Assembly (NCBI RefSeq): GCF_019448085.1
Contig: NZ_JAGFNZ010000002.1
Coordinates: 434,001 to 498,000 of the forward strand
Direction of reading: 5' to 3'
Length of the DNA: 64,000 nt
DNA from: Caproiciproducens faecalis
GTDB taxonomy: Bacteria > Bacillota > Clostridia > Oscillospirales > Acutalibacteraceae
In this document: positions 35,606 to 44,025 of the stretch, in pieces
How positions within the stretch are numbered: position 1 is the first letter of the stretch
Layout of the letters: every line of letters begins with the position of its first letter
Notes under the pieces: generated by a model
The model's input: only the letters and a program-made list of their open reading frames with translations
Told to the model about the DNA's origin: nothing
Databases searched by the model: none
Program-made: the position numbers and the translations under genes

Positions 35606-36589
35606 TTATATTACTTTAATATTTCTGAATACACCGGCGCTCTTTGTTGCCTTTAGTGCTACCGCAGCAACCATTTCTACTTCTCCGGTTTTCACTGCGC
35701 CTGAAGTGCTGAAGTCAGGAAGCCAAATTTTCACCAAATCCTGATTTGCAAGGGAAACAGCATGGAAACCGTCAAGAGCCAGCCTTGCAGCATAAAGGTC
35801 AGTTAATCCGGTTACTGCATTGGTTCCATCGGGTTTTCGGGTATCAACAATGGATACAACCGGATCATTGCTGCCAACCTTTGCACCCAAATCCACAAGT
35901 GGAATTCCGTCATAGGCATCTACCTTTCTACCGAAAGCATCCTCACTTTGTGTTAAATATCCCGCTCGTCTTGCAACTGACTTAATTTTGGTAATCAGTT
36001 TCGAGTTGCCGCCAAGGAATGTGGGCGTTGCATCAAGGTTGGACAGGAATTCATCCAGCATATCAAGGAACTGCTTGTAATTGGTATCCACCGCAGAAGT
36101 GCTTGATAAGTCAATTGTCTTATTCACTGCATACTCAGTGGTAGAGCCGGTTACCGCTTTATTCAATCCGTCAAACGAATTCACATTGATTGCGGAATCA
36201 CCATTAATAATGGTATCGTGAAACAAAGCCTTTGCCGCTTTCACCTTTTGCTGAACCTGTAAATTCACCTCATCGACCAATCCACCGGTATTGGCAACAA
36301 TCCGGTCTACTGCAAAAGAACCACCGAATGGCTTGAGTTCCACTGTAAACCTGTCCTTGGTGACTTCCTGTGAAGTATATTCCGTGTTAATTGCTCTGAA
36401 AGCCGCTGTCGGCTGGGTAATTAACCTCGTGTAACCATATGTAAGCGTAGCTCCATTGGTTCCGGGCGTTACCGCATTGTCAAAAGTAATATTGTCGAGA
36501 ATATACGAACTTTTTCTGAATTCATCGATAACACCTTTTTGAATATCATCCTGTGAGTCAAGTTTTGCCTGTTGTAATGTTACTGCCAT
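35606..36589 (-). CDS. Major capsid protein
   Basis: 327 residues. It has the build of HK97-fold capsid proteins of Firmicutes siphophages without a separate protease: no delta domain; an E-loop-like region early on (NGATLTYGYTRL, FRAINTEYTSQ); a helical spine (VNLQVQQKVKAAKALFHD); and a C-terminal part with GIPLVDLGAKVGS. The DUF4355 scaffold gene directly upstream fits the standard portal-scaffold-capsid order. The start at 36589 is chosen by the distance to AAGGAG; an ATG nine bases upstream is too close to it. Confidence 0.88.
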   Translation of the reverse strand: MAVTLQQAKLDSQDDIQKGVIDEFRKSSYILDNITFDNAVTPGTNGATLTYGYTRLITQPTAAFRAINTEYTSQEVTKDRFTVELKPFGGSFAVDRIVANTGGLVDEVNLQVQQKVKAAKALFHDTIINGDSAINVNSFDGLNKAVTGSTTEYAVNKTIDLSSTSAVDTNYKQFLDMLDEFLSNLDATPTFLGGNSKLITKIKSVARRAGYLTQSEDAFGRKVDAYDGIPLVDLGAKVGSNDPVVSIVDTRKPDGTNAVTGLTDLYAARLALDGFHAVSLANQDLVKIWLPDFSTSGAVKTGEVEMVAAVALKATKSAGVFRNIKVI

Positions 36590-36613
36590 AATAATCATTT
36601 CTCCTTTTTAAAT

Positions 36614-37192
36614 TTAGTTGTTGTTTTTCGTATAATAATTTTTGAGGGCATCGCCCAGATTCTTAACTTTTGGTTCCTGTTCCTTGCTTTGAGGTGGAAC
36701 ATAGGAATTGCTTTTGAGCCTTTCTTCCACTGCCGACTGAACGGAATCACCGAAAACAGTTTCAATCCTGCCGATGTTTTCGAGCGTGGATTCTTCATCT
36801 TTACCTAATAGCAAATCAACAATATTAGTAATAGGTAACTTTTTCTCCGCTGCAACGGTCAAAGCCTTATTTTTGAGAATTTCTCGCTGCTTTTCCTGCT
36901 CCATCTTTTCAATTTTGGAATTCAATGCCCGAAGCTGTTTTTTCTCTTCGGATTCCTCCGGGTAAAGTTCTGCTATTTTTTTGTCGATTTCCTTTTGCAG
37001 ATTGTTGGCTTTCCAAGTTTCAAGACCTTTTTGCAAATGTTTGTCTTTCACAGAATCCAGCCACGATTTGCCATCCTGCGTTTCCATGAAATTTTGCACC
37101 CCTTCAACGGTAATAAGCCCCTGAAGATATGCTTTGGTTTCCTCACTGTCTTTGTTTTCACTGAAATACTGTTTTACTTCATCAAGTGTCAT
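36614..37192 (-). CDS. Phage scaffolding protein (DUF4355-like)
   Basis: 192 residues, rich in Glu, Lys and Gln, with a long coiled region (about 60-115: IDKKIAELYPEESEEKKQL onward) and a short basic end. This is the form of DUF4355 scaffolds encoded upstream of the major capsid gene. It guides capsid assembly and leaves the head before packaging. AAGGAGG stands eight bases before the ATG. Confidence 0.85.
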   Translation of the reverse strand: MTLDEVKQYFSENKDSEETKAYLQGLITVEGVQNFMETQDGKSWLDSVKDKHLQKGLETWKANNLQKEIDKKIAELYPEESEEKKQLRALNSKIEKMEQEKQREILKNKALTVAAEKKLPITNIVDLLLGKDEESTLENIGRIETVFGDSVQSAVEERLKSNSYVPPQSKEQEPKVKNLGDALKNYYTKNNN

Positions 37193-37280
37193 GATTTTTT
37201 CCTCCTTTAAATTTACCCATCCGACTCAAGAAGAACCGGATACGTACTTTGGCAGTTTAACGTCTTACCAAGGACAACTT

Positions 37281-37439
37281 TTATCTGCGTTTATAGCGTG
37301 GGCAATCGACCTCTTTGCATCGGTAGGATTGTTTGCAGGGATTTGCACAGCGAGCGCACTTTTTAAAATATTTGATATTGCCTTTTTCATCCATCCAAAA
37401 CTCCAAATCTGATTTATCAGAATCGCTGATTCTTGCCAA
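37281..37439 (-). CDS. Small Cys-rich zinc-binding protein
   Basis: 52 residues, starting at a TTG behind GGAGATGATACTAC. The second half, CARCANPCKQSYRCKEVDCP, has six Cys in a C-x2-C-x3-C pattern and a very basic end (RYKRR). Similar short Cys-rich proteins lie between portal and scaffold genes of Firmicutes phages. Two other short frames in the region show no such pattern. The function is unknown. Confidence 0.6.
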   Translation of the reverse strand: MARISDSDKSDLEFWMDEKGNIKYFKKCARCANPCKQSYRCKEVDCPRYKRR

Positions 37440-37582
37440 GTAGTATCATCTCCCTCACCCCCTTAAAACGGGCAAATTAATTTTTATGATAAAAGCCGAA
37501 AAATCCAATGAATACTGGATTTATTGGCAATTTTCACATGTGTGTAATATTGTGTTTCGCGTTGTTTCAGGCAATAAAAAAA

Positions 37583-37609
37583 CAGGGGAGGTATAATTAC
37601 CCTACCCTG
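37583..37609 (-). terminator. Terminator behind the portal gene
   Basis: CAGGGTAGG and CCTCCCCTG pair on the minus strand, followed by seven T. It divides the head operon between portal and scaffold, so the scaffold-capsid part may have its own promoter in 37440-37560 or be read through. Confidence 0.8.
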
Positions 37610-37634
37610 CTATGAAAGTGCCTGAAATATTGTT

Positions 37635-38942
37635 TTATTGTGTAATCGTCGGTTCTGTATCCGTAGTATTCTCTGCCTTTTGTTTTTGCTCTGCCTGATA
37701 TTTATTAAGTTCAATTTTGGGATTCTCTACAAAGGGCAGCAAAGTAAGGAGTGTTTCCTGCGAGCAGACATTTTCAAGTTTGACAATCACATCTGCAAGC
37801 CCTGTCAAATCGGTTGGCAGATTTCTTGTGAACTTTACGGTGACATCCCGGTAATCATAAGTAATACCTTCTTTTTTAGCAATGAAAACAAACAGATTTC
37901 TGAGCCGCTCTTTGATTACCCGTTCCATAAAGGCTTCTCGCATAGACACCCGATTTTCCAGATTCAGCAGTTTATTGCGCAAAGCTAAGGATGAGGTATT
38001 GGCTGCCCAATTCTCATTGAAATTGACCTCATCCATCATGTCATAGATTTTACGTTCAATATTTTCTAATTCGTTCTGCACAAAGCTATCATTAATATCT
38101 TTGGTGAGCCAAGAAACCTTACCGCCCTTCGGCACCTGAATAATGCCCATACTTTTCATTTTCTTCAAATCATCATCTTCTAGTTTGGCATTTTCAATAA
38201 CAAGATAGGCATTTCTGTGATCCGCAATCTCGTTCACTAAATCCGAATTAATAGCATTATAGGCATCAAACAAAGAAACCACATCTTCAAATCCGCTTTT
38301 GCGATCAGAATTAGCGGGGCAGACAATTACCGGTACCCTGCCGAAAATATGAGGATGGCTACCCAAATAGTTCAGATTTTCCCCTGAACTGACTGTGCCC
38401 AATGAATCTGCATCACCAATTTCATAATGCATAATTTGCGTATCGGTATAAACATCCACATAAAGATTGGAATCAAAAGGCTTCTTAAATTGGTGCAGAG
38501 CAAGGATGACATTTCGGTCGGCAGAGCCATCCTCTAAGCAATAGCAATTGAGTGGAGTCAACACTGTCCCACAGAATTCACCATCTGTATTGATGTAATC
38601 CAGTTCATAGCTTTCACCAAAGATTTCCGATTGCTTTCTTAGATTGAGATTATGTTCTTTGTCCCAGTGAGAAATGTTGTGGTCAACACAGTCCACCACA
38701 GCTTTATTATCGGTTTTGGATATAAAATTAACCGGCTTACCCAAAAGGTACCCGGTTTCGTTATCCACAAATTTCCGTGGGAAGTTGAATATCAATTTTC
38801 GGTTGCTGCGGCTATCCTGCATATCGTAATCGTGCAGAATATTATGGTCGCCATCATAATAATACTTATATTTTAACTTTTGTTTTGCTTGAGTATTTAG
38901 CTCATCAAGACAAAGCCTGATGAGGTCTTCATTTACTTCCAA
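37635..38942 (-). CDS. Phage portal protein (SPP1 gp6-like)
   Basis: 435 residues. Typical portal features: an N-terminal YYYDGDHNI and NRKLIFNFPRKFVDNETGYL, and GKPV, then FGESYE, a long central beta part, and ADHRNAYLVIENAKL before the wing and crown helices. This matches SPP1 gp6-type portals, the ring at the DNA entry vertex. A TTG at 38942 behind AAAGGAGAGG is chosen as start; a longer frame upstream includes the ribosome site itself. No MuF-type minor head protein follows, unlike in SPP1. Confidence 0.9.
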   Translation of the reverse strand: MEVNEDLIRLCLDELNTQAKQKLKYKYYYDGDHNILHDYDMQDSRSNRKLIFNFPRKFVDNETGYLLGKPVNFISKTDNKAVVDCVDHNISHWDKEHNLNLRKQSEIFGESYELDYINTDGEFCGTVLTPLNCYCLEDGSADRNVILALHQFKKPFDSNLYVDVYTDTQIMHYEIGDADSLGTVSSGENLNYLGSHPHIFGRVPVIVCPANSDRKSGFEDVVSLFDAYNAINSDLVNEIADHRNAYLVIENAKLEDDDLKKMKSMGIIQVPKGGKVSWLTKDINDSFVQNELENIERKIYDMMDEVNFNENWAANTSSLALRNKLLNLENRVSMREAFMERVIKERLRNLFVFIAKKEGITYDYRDVTVKFTRNLPTDLTGLADVIVKLENVCSQETLLTLLPFVENPKIELNKYQAEQKQKAENTTDTEPTITQ

Positions 38943-39002
38943 ATAATCCTCTCCTTTCAAAAATTGGCAGAAAAAAGGACTTCCGAAGAAGCCCAATATG
39001 AT

Positions 39003-39614
39003 TTAAACTATTTTTTCAGCACACTGAATTAAACAATGCTGAAGATGCTCCGGTTCAAACACGGACGCAATAGAAGCGTCCAACAGCTCTTGCTTTGAAA
39101 CTTTGTCCCAATGAATGGCATAACCGTTTTTGAGTGCCAGTTCTCTGATAAATTCTCGTATTGCTCTTCCGTTCCCTTCTCGAAACGGATGAATAATATT
39201 TAATTCTGTCATATAATAGGTAAGCTTTTCAAAAAACACTTCTTCATCTAACCCAGCTAAAAAGTTGTCAGCTTTCAATTTATTGAAAAGCGCCTTTAGT
39301 TCTCTGTCTATATATTGTATCGGACAAAATCTTGTCTGCCCTTTGGATATATCTTCATAACGGATTCTTCCGGCGAAAGAATAAATATCCTCAAATATAA
39401 ACTTATGAATACGAAATAAATGAGTTATACCAAAGCGTCCTGTAATCGGTTGGTGAGTCAACTCATAGGCCTTTTTAAAAGTAATTTCGTTCTCAGCCAT
39501 TTTAAGCAATTTTTCATCTTTTATATGCATTTTATTGCGTAACACAGGTACGTCTTTATAATAGTAAAGCGACCATGAATCAACATAAACTTCATATTTA
39601 GAAAACTCGCCCAT
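39003..39614 (-). CDS. Fic-domain adenylyltransferase toxin
   Basis: 203 residues. The Fic active-site motif HPFREGNGRAIREF is complete (about 140-153), with the usual helical core around it. Fic proteins transfer AMP or other nucleotide parts to targets; bacterial VbhT-type toxins modify DNA gyrase and topoisomerase IV. The neighbouring antitoxin overlaps its start, as in class I Fic systems. It lies between portal and terminase genes, where phages often carry extra genes. Confidence 0.9.
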   Translation of the reverse strand: MGEFSKYEVYVDSWSLYYYKDVPVLRNKMHIKDEKLLKMAENEITFKKAYELTHQPITGRFGITHLFRIHKFIFEDIYSFAGRIRYEDISKGQTRFCPIQYIDRELKALFNKLKADNFLAGLDEEVFFEKLTYYMTELNIIHPFREGNGRAIREFIRELALKNGYAIHWDKVSKQELLDASIASVFEPEHLQHCLIQCAEKIV

Positions 39615-39808
39615 TACCGCTGTGCCATCTCTCTATATTTCTTGGTAACAGCTTCTATTTCCTGCTTACATGAAATTCTTCCGGCATCACGCATCCGGCA
39701 ATATTTCAATGTTTCCCGGCTTGGAGTGATACCCTCAACAGCGAAGGACGCAATCGTACTCTTTAAATTTTTTTTGTTTTTATCATTTATTTTTATACTT
39801 CTCTCCAT
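39614..39808 (-). CDS. VbhA-type Fic antitoxin
   Basis: 64 residues, helical. It holds SIASFAVEGITPSRETL, in which Ser-x3-Ala-x-Glu-Gly is the inhibitory helix of VbhA-like antitoxins: the Glu reaches into the Fic site and blocks ATP. The stop and the toxin start overlap. AGAGGTG precedes the ATG. The pair could hold the element in the cell or act against competing phages. Confidence 0.82.
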   Translation of the reverse strand: MERSIKINDKNKKNLKSTIASFAVEGITPSRETLKYCRMRDAGRISCKQEIEAVTKKYREMAQR

Positions 39809-39867
39809 GTCGGCACCTCTTTCTTACCGTTATTATACTGAAATCTCTTCAATTTATCAACACATTT

Positions 39868-40413
39868 TTACTCAACTTCAGTATATAAAACTGATACATT
39901 GAGTTGTTCTGAATTGCAATTACCCCAATCAATCCAGGTGCTACTTTTTAAAATATGATGAGATGTTTTATGTCTTCCAAATTCATCAATTAATATTGCA
40001 ACACCACATTTGGCTTTTTTATTTTCAACAAAGCGGTGTATCCTATCTATATCGATTAACACTCCACTCCATTCAACAACTGGCAGCTTATGTACGCAAA
40101 TTTCATCTTTACGCATCTTGGAAGGCTCGAATTTAAACTCGATTACAAATTCAGCTTGTGCCTTTCCAATTAATATATCTTTGTCATTGCAGTTGTTTGC
40201 AATAACTGCAATATCAACGCTTTTGCTTCTTTTTTCTCCGGACTCAATTGGGAAGTCATTGAACACCTTATATGGAAGTCTATCATGATCCATATACTTT
40301 TGGATATATTTTTGAACAGTCCAAACAAAGTCTCTTTCACAGTAAAAATGGAAATTACAATAATCTTGCCTTATATCTTCCAAACAATTTTTAAACACAT
40401 CCAAGAAAATCAT
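39868..40413 (-). CDS. PD-(D/E)XK-like nuclease protein
   Basis: 181 residues. The centre shows KSVDIAVIAN, then AEFVIEFKFEPSK: Asp, a spacer, then Glu-x-Lys, the core of PD-(D/E)XK nucleases. It lies between terL and the Fic pair and starts 14 bases behind the terL stop, with AAGGGG before its ATG. The target is unknown. It could be a defence or anti-competitor nuclease carried by the phage. Confidence 0.62.
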   Translation of the reverse strand: MIFLDVFKNCLEDIRQDYCNFHFYCERDFVWTVQKYIQKYMDHDRLPYKVFNDFPIESGEKRSKSVDIAVIANNCNDKDILIGKAQAEFVIEFKFEPSKMRKDEICVHKLPVVEWSGVLIDIDRIHRFVENKKAKCGVAILIDEFGRHKTSHHILKSSTWIDWGNCNSEQLNVSVLYTEVE

Positions 40414-40426
40414 TCGTGTTATCCCC

Positions 40427-42019
40427 TTAAAACAGCAGGCCTCTGTCAAAGAATTTCAAGCTCTGTACACCCTGTACCAATTGTACCGCACCATAAAGGC
40501 TGTCCGGTGCGTCATCATGCTTTGCACCTTTGTTATAATCCTTTACTTGATTATTATACGCCACATTTGCAGGATTGAAAAGAATAAATCCACGTTTGAT
40601 ATCCGGCTCCAGTGTAATAATGCGCTCATGCTTTTGCCCTTTAGAATTGACTTCTTCCACTGGAGTAAAAATTCGTTTTTCCCATAGGCTTTCCTCAAAT
40701 TTTTGTTTCATATAGCTCTGCGCCTGCGTTGCTTCAAACCCAACTTTTTCAATAGGGAACTGTTGCAGTTTTTCAATGGCAACCTGAAAAAGGTCATCGG
40801 GCAGCAACTTATAAATACTGCCATCCAGGACATACATCTGACCAGTCTTCTCCTGCCTTCCAAGTATTGTAATTGCTGAATAGTCATTACGCTTTCCGGC
40901 TTTAATGGCAGGGTCAACATACATGACCACCTCCAAATCAGTGTAATCTGGTAGGCTGTCCCACATAGAGATATTCTGAAAAATATAATCATCAGTGGAA
41001 CGAGGATCGTTCTGTAATTCCTTGTAAAATGACTTATCTCCCATAGACTGCTTTTTGCACATCAGATAATAGTAATCGAGGTATTCATGCCACAAGATTT
41101 CAGTACCTTCCAGCATGGCTTCTTTGTTATCCTCAAAATATGCCTTGGCAGTATTGATGCGATCAAAATCCTTTAAATTGTTATATAGCCGCTCCCATTC
41201 ACCCCATAAATCATCGCGCTCTGAAAATGATAGGATTGCTGCTTTTCGAATACTTCTCACCCCGGAGATTTTGCCCTTGAGAAGCTCTGCCATCAGATCT
41301 TCTTCATGAAGGACTGTGCCAACCACAAGGATGTTTGTTTCTTTTGTGCCAATTGGAATGACAACATCAGTAAAGGTGGATTTCACTTGTTCACGCTTGG
41401 TTTCCGATTTTGCGGTATCATCCTTCAAAAGATCATCGAGGAGCACAAGCTGCGGGCGAAATTGTTTAAAATGAATACCACGCAGGGAACCATCAATACC
41501 ACGAATCATAATGCAGGCATCAATGCCGCGACCTCTTATCCAAATTTCATTGTTGTTCCATCGATTACCCTTTTCAATGTCGAAGTCTTCAATCAGCAGT
41601 TTATTGTTTTCGAGTTCATCCTTAATCATATCGAGAAACGGCAGGGCAATCTGCTCGGTTGCCGAGATAATAAGCGTGAACTGCGATTTATTATATAATG
41701 TAGAATAGAGCGGGAACAGGAATGAGTTGATGGTACTTTTACCGTGTTCACGAGGCAATCCGAATGCTTCAATCAACCCGCTGTTACCCAGCATATATTT
41801 TAATTCAGAAAACAGTTCTTTATGAAAGCTGCCAAAAGGACGGTCAAAGTACTTTGGGAAATAAACCAATGCAAAAAACTGAATATCAATTTCACCAAGC
41901 AATTTTCTAAGCTCCGAAAACGTGAATTGTTCAATTAATTGCTTCATTTTATCTTGTGGAAAATATTTATTCAAATAGGTCATCAATAAGGCATTTTGCC
42001 TGTCATCTTCATTTGTCAT
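40427..42019 (-). CDS. terL: Phage terminase large subunit, E2 copy
   Basis: 530 residues, complete. The N-terminal ATPase has a Walker A-like GLPREHGKST (about 90-99) and Walker B followed by acidic VLLDDLLKDD (about 207). The C-terminal nuclease of RNase H fold has VVMYVDPAIKAGKRNDYSAI (about 350) and later acidic residues to HDDAPDSL. It cuts the concatemer and drives DNA into the head. The start has AGGTGA. E1 has the same gene, cut by the window edge. Confidence 0.95.
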   Translation of the reverse strand: MTNEDDRQNALLMTYLNKYFPQDKMKQLIEQFTFSELRKLLGEIDIQFFALVYFPKYFDRPFGSFHKELFSELKYMLGNSGLIEAFGLPREHGKSTINSFLFPLYSTLYNKSQFTLIISATEQIALPFLDMIKDELENNKLLIEDFDIEKGNRWNNNEIWIRGRGIDACIMIRGIDGSLRGIHFKQFRPQLVLLDDLLKDDTAKSETKREQVKSTFTDVVIPIGTKETNILVVGTVLHEEDLMAELLKGKISGVRSIRKAAILSFSERDDLWGEWERLYNNLKDFDRINTAKAYFEDNKEAMLEGTEILWHEYLDYYYLMCKKQSMGDKSFYKELQNDPRSTDDYIFQNISMWDSLPDYTDLEVVMYVDPAIKAGKRNDYSAITILGRQEKTGQMYVLDGSIYKLLPDDLFQVAIEKLQQFPIEKVGFEATQAQSYMKQKFEESLWEKRIFTPVEEVNSKGQKHERIITLEPDIKRGFILFNPANVAYNNQVKDYNKGAKHDDAPDSLYGAVQLVQGVQSLKFFDRGLLF

Positions 42020-42127
42020 TACTTCACCTGCCTTTTTATTTTTTGAAAAAATTGTACTGTAAAAATTTTCGGGGCTTCAGCTGTGGGGCGCGTTTTTGTA
42101 GATAGAAGCACCCCTCCCAACAAAAAA

Positions 42128-42151
42128 AGCGACACTGTTTCCAGCATCGCT
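42128..42151 (-). terminator. Terminator of the E2 recombinase
   Basis: Same GAAA-loop hairpin as at 1196-1219, followed by TTTTTTTG. Confidence 0.82.
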
Positions 42152-42169
42152 TGATATATTCTATTCAGT

Positions 42170-43006
42170 TTACCAAGCCAAGCCTTGCAAAGCGTCAGCC
42201 TTATCCTGCTCAGTGGTCTGCGTGTACAAATTTGTTGTTAAAATACTCTCATGGCCGAGAATTTGTTGGATAGTTGTCATTGGTGTACCTGTTTTGATTA
42301 GCTTATAGGCAAGGGAATGGCGCAGCATATGAGGTGTAACTTTAATGCCAAGTGCTTTGCCATAGTTACAAAGGATAATCTCCACAGCACCTCTGCCCAG
42401 TGCGCCACGTTGCCCCAATAGGAGCCGCTGTGTGCTGCTGTCCGGTCGTACTGCGAGGTATTGCTCCAGTGCTTGCTTTGCAACAGCGTTGAGGGGCAGT
42501 GTGCGGTTGACCATTCCTTTGCCAATCACTCGGATATGACTGTCAGTATCGCTTATGACAATATCATTAAGGGTCAAACCTGTCAGTTCACTCACACGAA
42601 CGCCGGTTCCAAAAAGCAATTCGACAATGCAGATATGCATCGGATTTCCTTTTTTCAGGATTGCTTCATGCAGTGCGGTCAAGTCCTGCTCTGATAAGCC
42701 TTTATAACTGCATTTATCTCGGCTCTTGGTAAGCTTTGCGGCATAGGCTTCCGGCAGTAACCTTGCATCATATAGGTATCGGCAAAAAGCATTGACACTG
42801 GCAAGCTTTCGATTGGAAGTAATGACTGTTTTCTCTTTTGCAAGCAGGTATCGCTTGTAGGCAATGAGGTCAAACTCTGTTATCCGCTCTGGTTCTTTGC
42901 CATACCAAACAAAAAAACTTTTTACATCGCGCAAATAGCAGGAGATTGTGTTCTCACTGCGCTCTTCACGCATCAGATATAACTGGAAATTATCAAAGTT
43001 TATCAT
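42170..43006 (-). CDS. Tyrosine recombinase (Xer/phage integrase family), E2 copy
   Basis: 278 residues with the same catalytic set as the E1 copy: Arg in GTGVRVSEL, HMLRHS, LGHES and Tyr in NLYTQ. The start at 43006 matches that of E1; an ATG twelve bases upstream lies inside the ribosome site. It stands between the small and large terminase genes. Conservation of the gene and of its terminator in both elements shows that it is part of the backbone and under selection, not a stray insertion. Confidence 0.92.
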   Translation of the reverse strand: MINFDNFQLYLMREERSENTISCYLRDVKSFFVWYGKEPERITEFDLIAYKRYLLAKEKTVITSNRKLASVNAFCRYLYDARLLPEAYAAKLTKSRDKCSYKGLSEQDLTALHEAILKKGNPMHICIVELLFGTGVRVSELTGLTLNDIVISDTDSHIRVIGKGMVNRTLPLNAVAKQALEQYLAVRPDSSTQRLLLGQRGALGRGAVEIILCNYGKALGIKVTPHMLRHSLAYKLIKTGTPMTTIQQILGHESILTTNLYTQTTEQDKADALQGLAW

Positions 43007-43110
43007 ATATAGCACCATCCTTCGGTACTACATTAATCACTCTAAGTGGGTGCTAAGTCAAGATAATTCTAACAACATAACCTTAATTCCGTAATGAGCA
43101 GCAAAAATCA

Positions 43111-43644
43111 TTAGTCGCATTCCAAGTTCTCATCATCTTCAGAAGTTTCAGCAATTTCCGGTGGCTGCTCATCAGAAAGCATTTGCAGGAACAATTCTTT
43201 ACGAGCCTGCTCATTTTGTGCGGTATCAAGAACCAACTGCTTTTTATCCGACCATTCCTCCGGGCATCGATTGCGAAGAAAAAAGGATATTGCCTGTGCG
43301 GATGGTGGCTGGTGGCGCTTGGTTTTTTCCAGCTTGGTGTGCTTCTTTCCGTTTCTATCCTCTTCAACGATGGTTTTCAGTTCTTCAAACTCATATCCCA
43401 TGCACAACTTGAAAAGTGATTTTTCCACGTCCTGATTCAACAGGCACTTGCCCATATTCACGAGTTCAGAAAGTGTTTCATGATCTTTGCAATATCTGTA
43501 CCAAGAATCCGGCGATATTGATAATTTGTGGCAAATGTCACGAACTGAGTCTCCTTCGGCAATCCATTCTTTTATGTCCGACAAACGGGGTATTATGTCC
43601 GTATCATATTTACTGATTTTATTTGCTATTCCTTTTCTGCTCAT
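43111..43644 (-). CDS. terS: Phage terminase small subunit, E2 copy
   Basis: 177 residues, nearly identical to the E1 copy (three substitutions seen). The helix-turn-helix at about 15-65 and the acidic C-terminal tail are kept. Near identity of the DNA-recognising subunit suggests that both elements are packaged through the same recognition site, so each could package the other. Confidence 0.83.
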   Translation of the reverse strand: MSRKGIANKISKYDTDIIPRLSDIKEWIAEGDSVRDICHKLSISPDSWYRYCKDHETLSELVNMGKCLLNQDVEKSLFKLCMGYEFEELKTIVEEDRNGKKHTKLEKTKRHQPPSAQAISFFLRNRCPEEWSDKKQLVLDTAQNEQARKELFLQMLSDEQPPEIAETSEDDENLECD

Positions 43645-43731
43645 GGCGTTCATCTCCTTTCTTTGCCCCACGTTTCGCCTGTGTGGGCATCATTTTATAT
43701 ATTCAAGTACATTTGCGTACCATAAGAAAAA

Positions 43732-43746
43732 GGGGCTGTTCGCCCC
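43732..43746 (-). terminator. Short terminator hairpin before terS, E2 copy
   Basis: GGGGC-GAACA-GCCCC followed by TTTTTCTTATGG, as in E1 at 2803-2817. Confidence 0.6.
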
Positions 43747-43755
43747 AATTTCCAA

Positions 43756-43974
43756 TTATTCTTCAATCATATCGGCAATGAAATGCAAGAGAAACGGAAT
43801 ATCATATGAAGTGAATGTTTCCGGCAGTTCTCCAGTCAGCATCAATTCGTCAATCCGTTTGGAATCAGCCATATCGGTTGGCAATATCTGCGGCATCAAC
43901 ACTTTTTTCAAATCATTCTGTTCAGCCTGCTGTGATAGATTTCTCAAAGTATCAACTAATTCCTGTCTGTCCAT
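43756..43974 (-). CDS. Conserved 72-residue element protein, E2 copy
   Basis: Same length as the E1 copy, with three substitutions near the N-terminus. GGGAGG stands before the ATG. In E2 only about 50 bases separate it from the methyltransferase, which shows the original backbone arrangement without the insertion found in E1. Confidence 0.76.
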   Translation of the reverse strand: MDRQELVDTLRNLSQQAEQNDLKKVLMPQILPTDMADSKRIDELMLTGELPETFTSYDIPFLLHFIADMIEE

Positions 43975-44025
43975 AAAAATCCTCCCAGTTTTGAATTTAC
44001 GACATTCATCACTCCAAAGGGCAGA

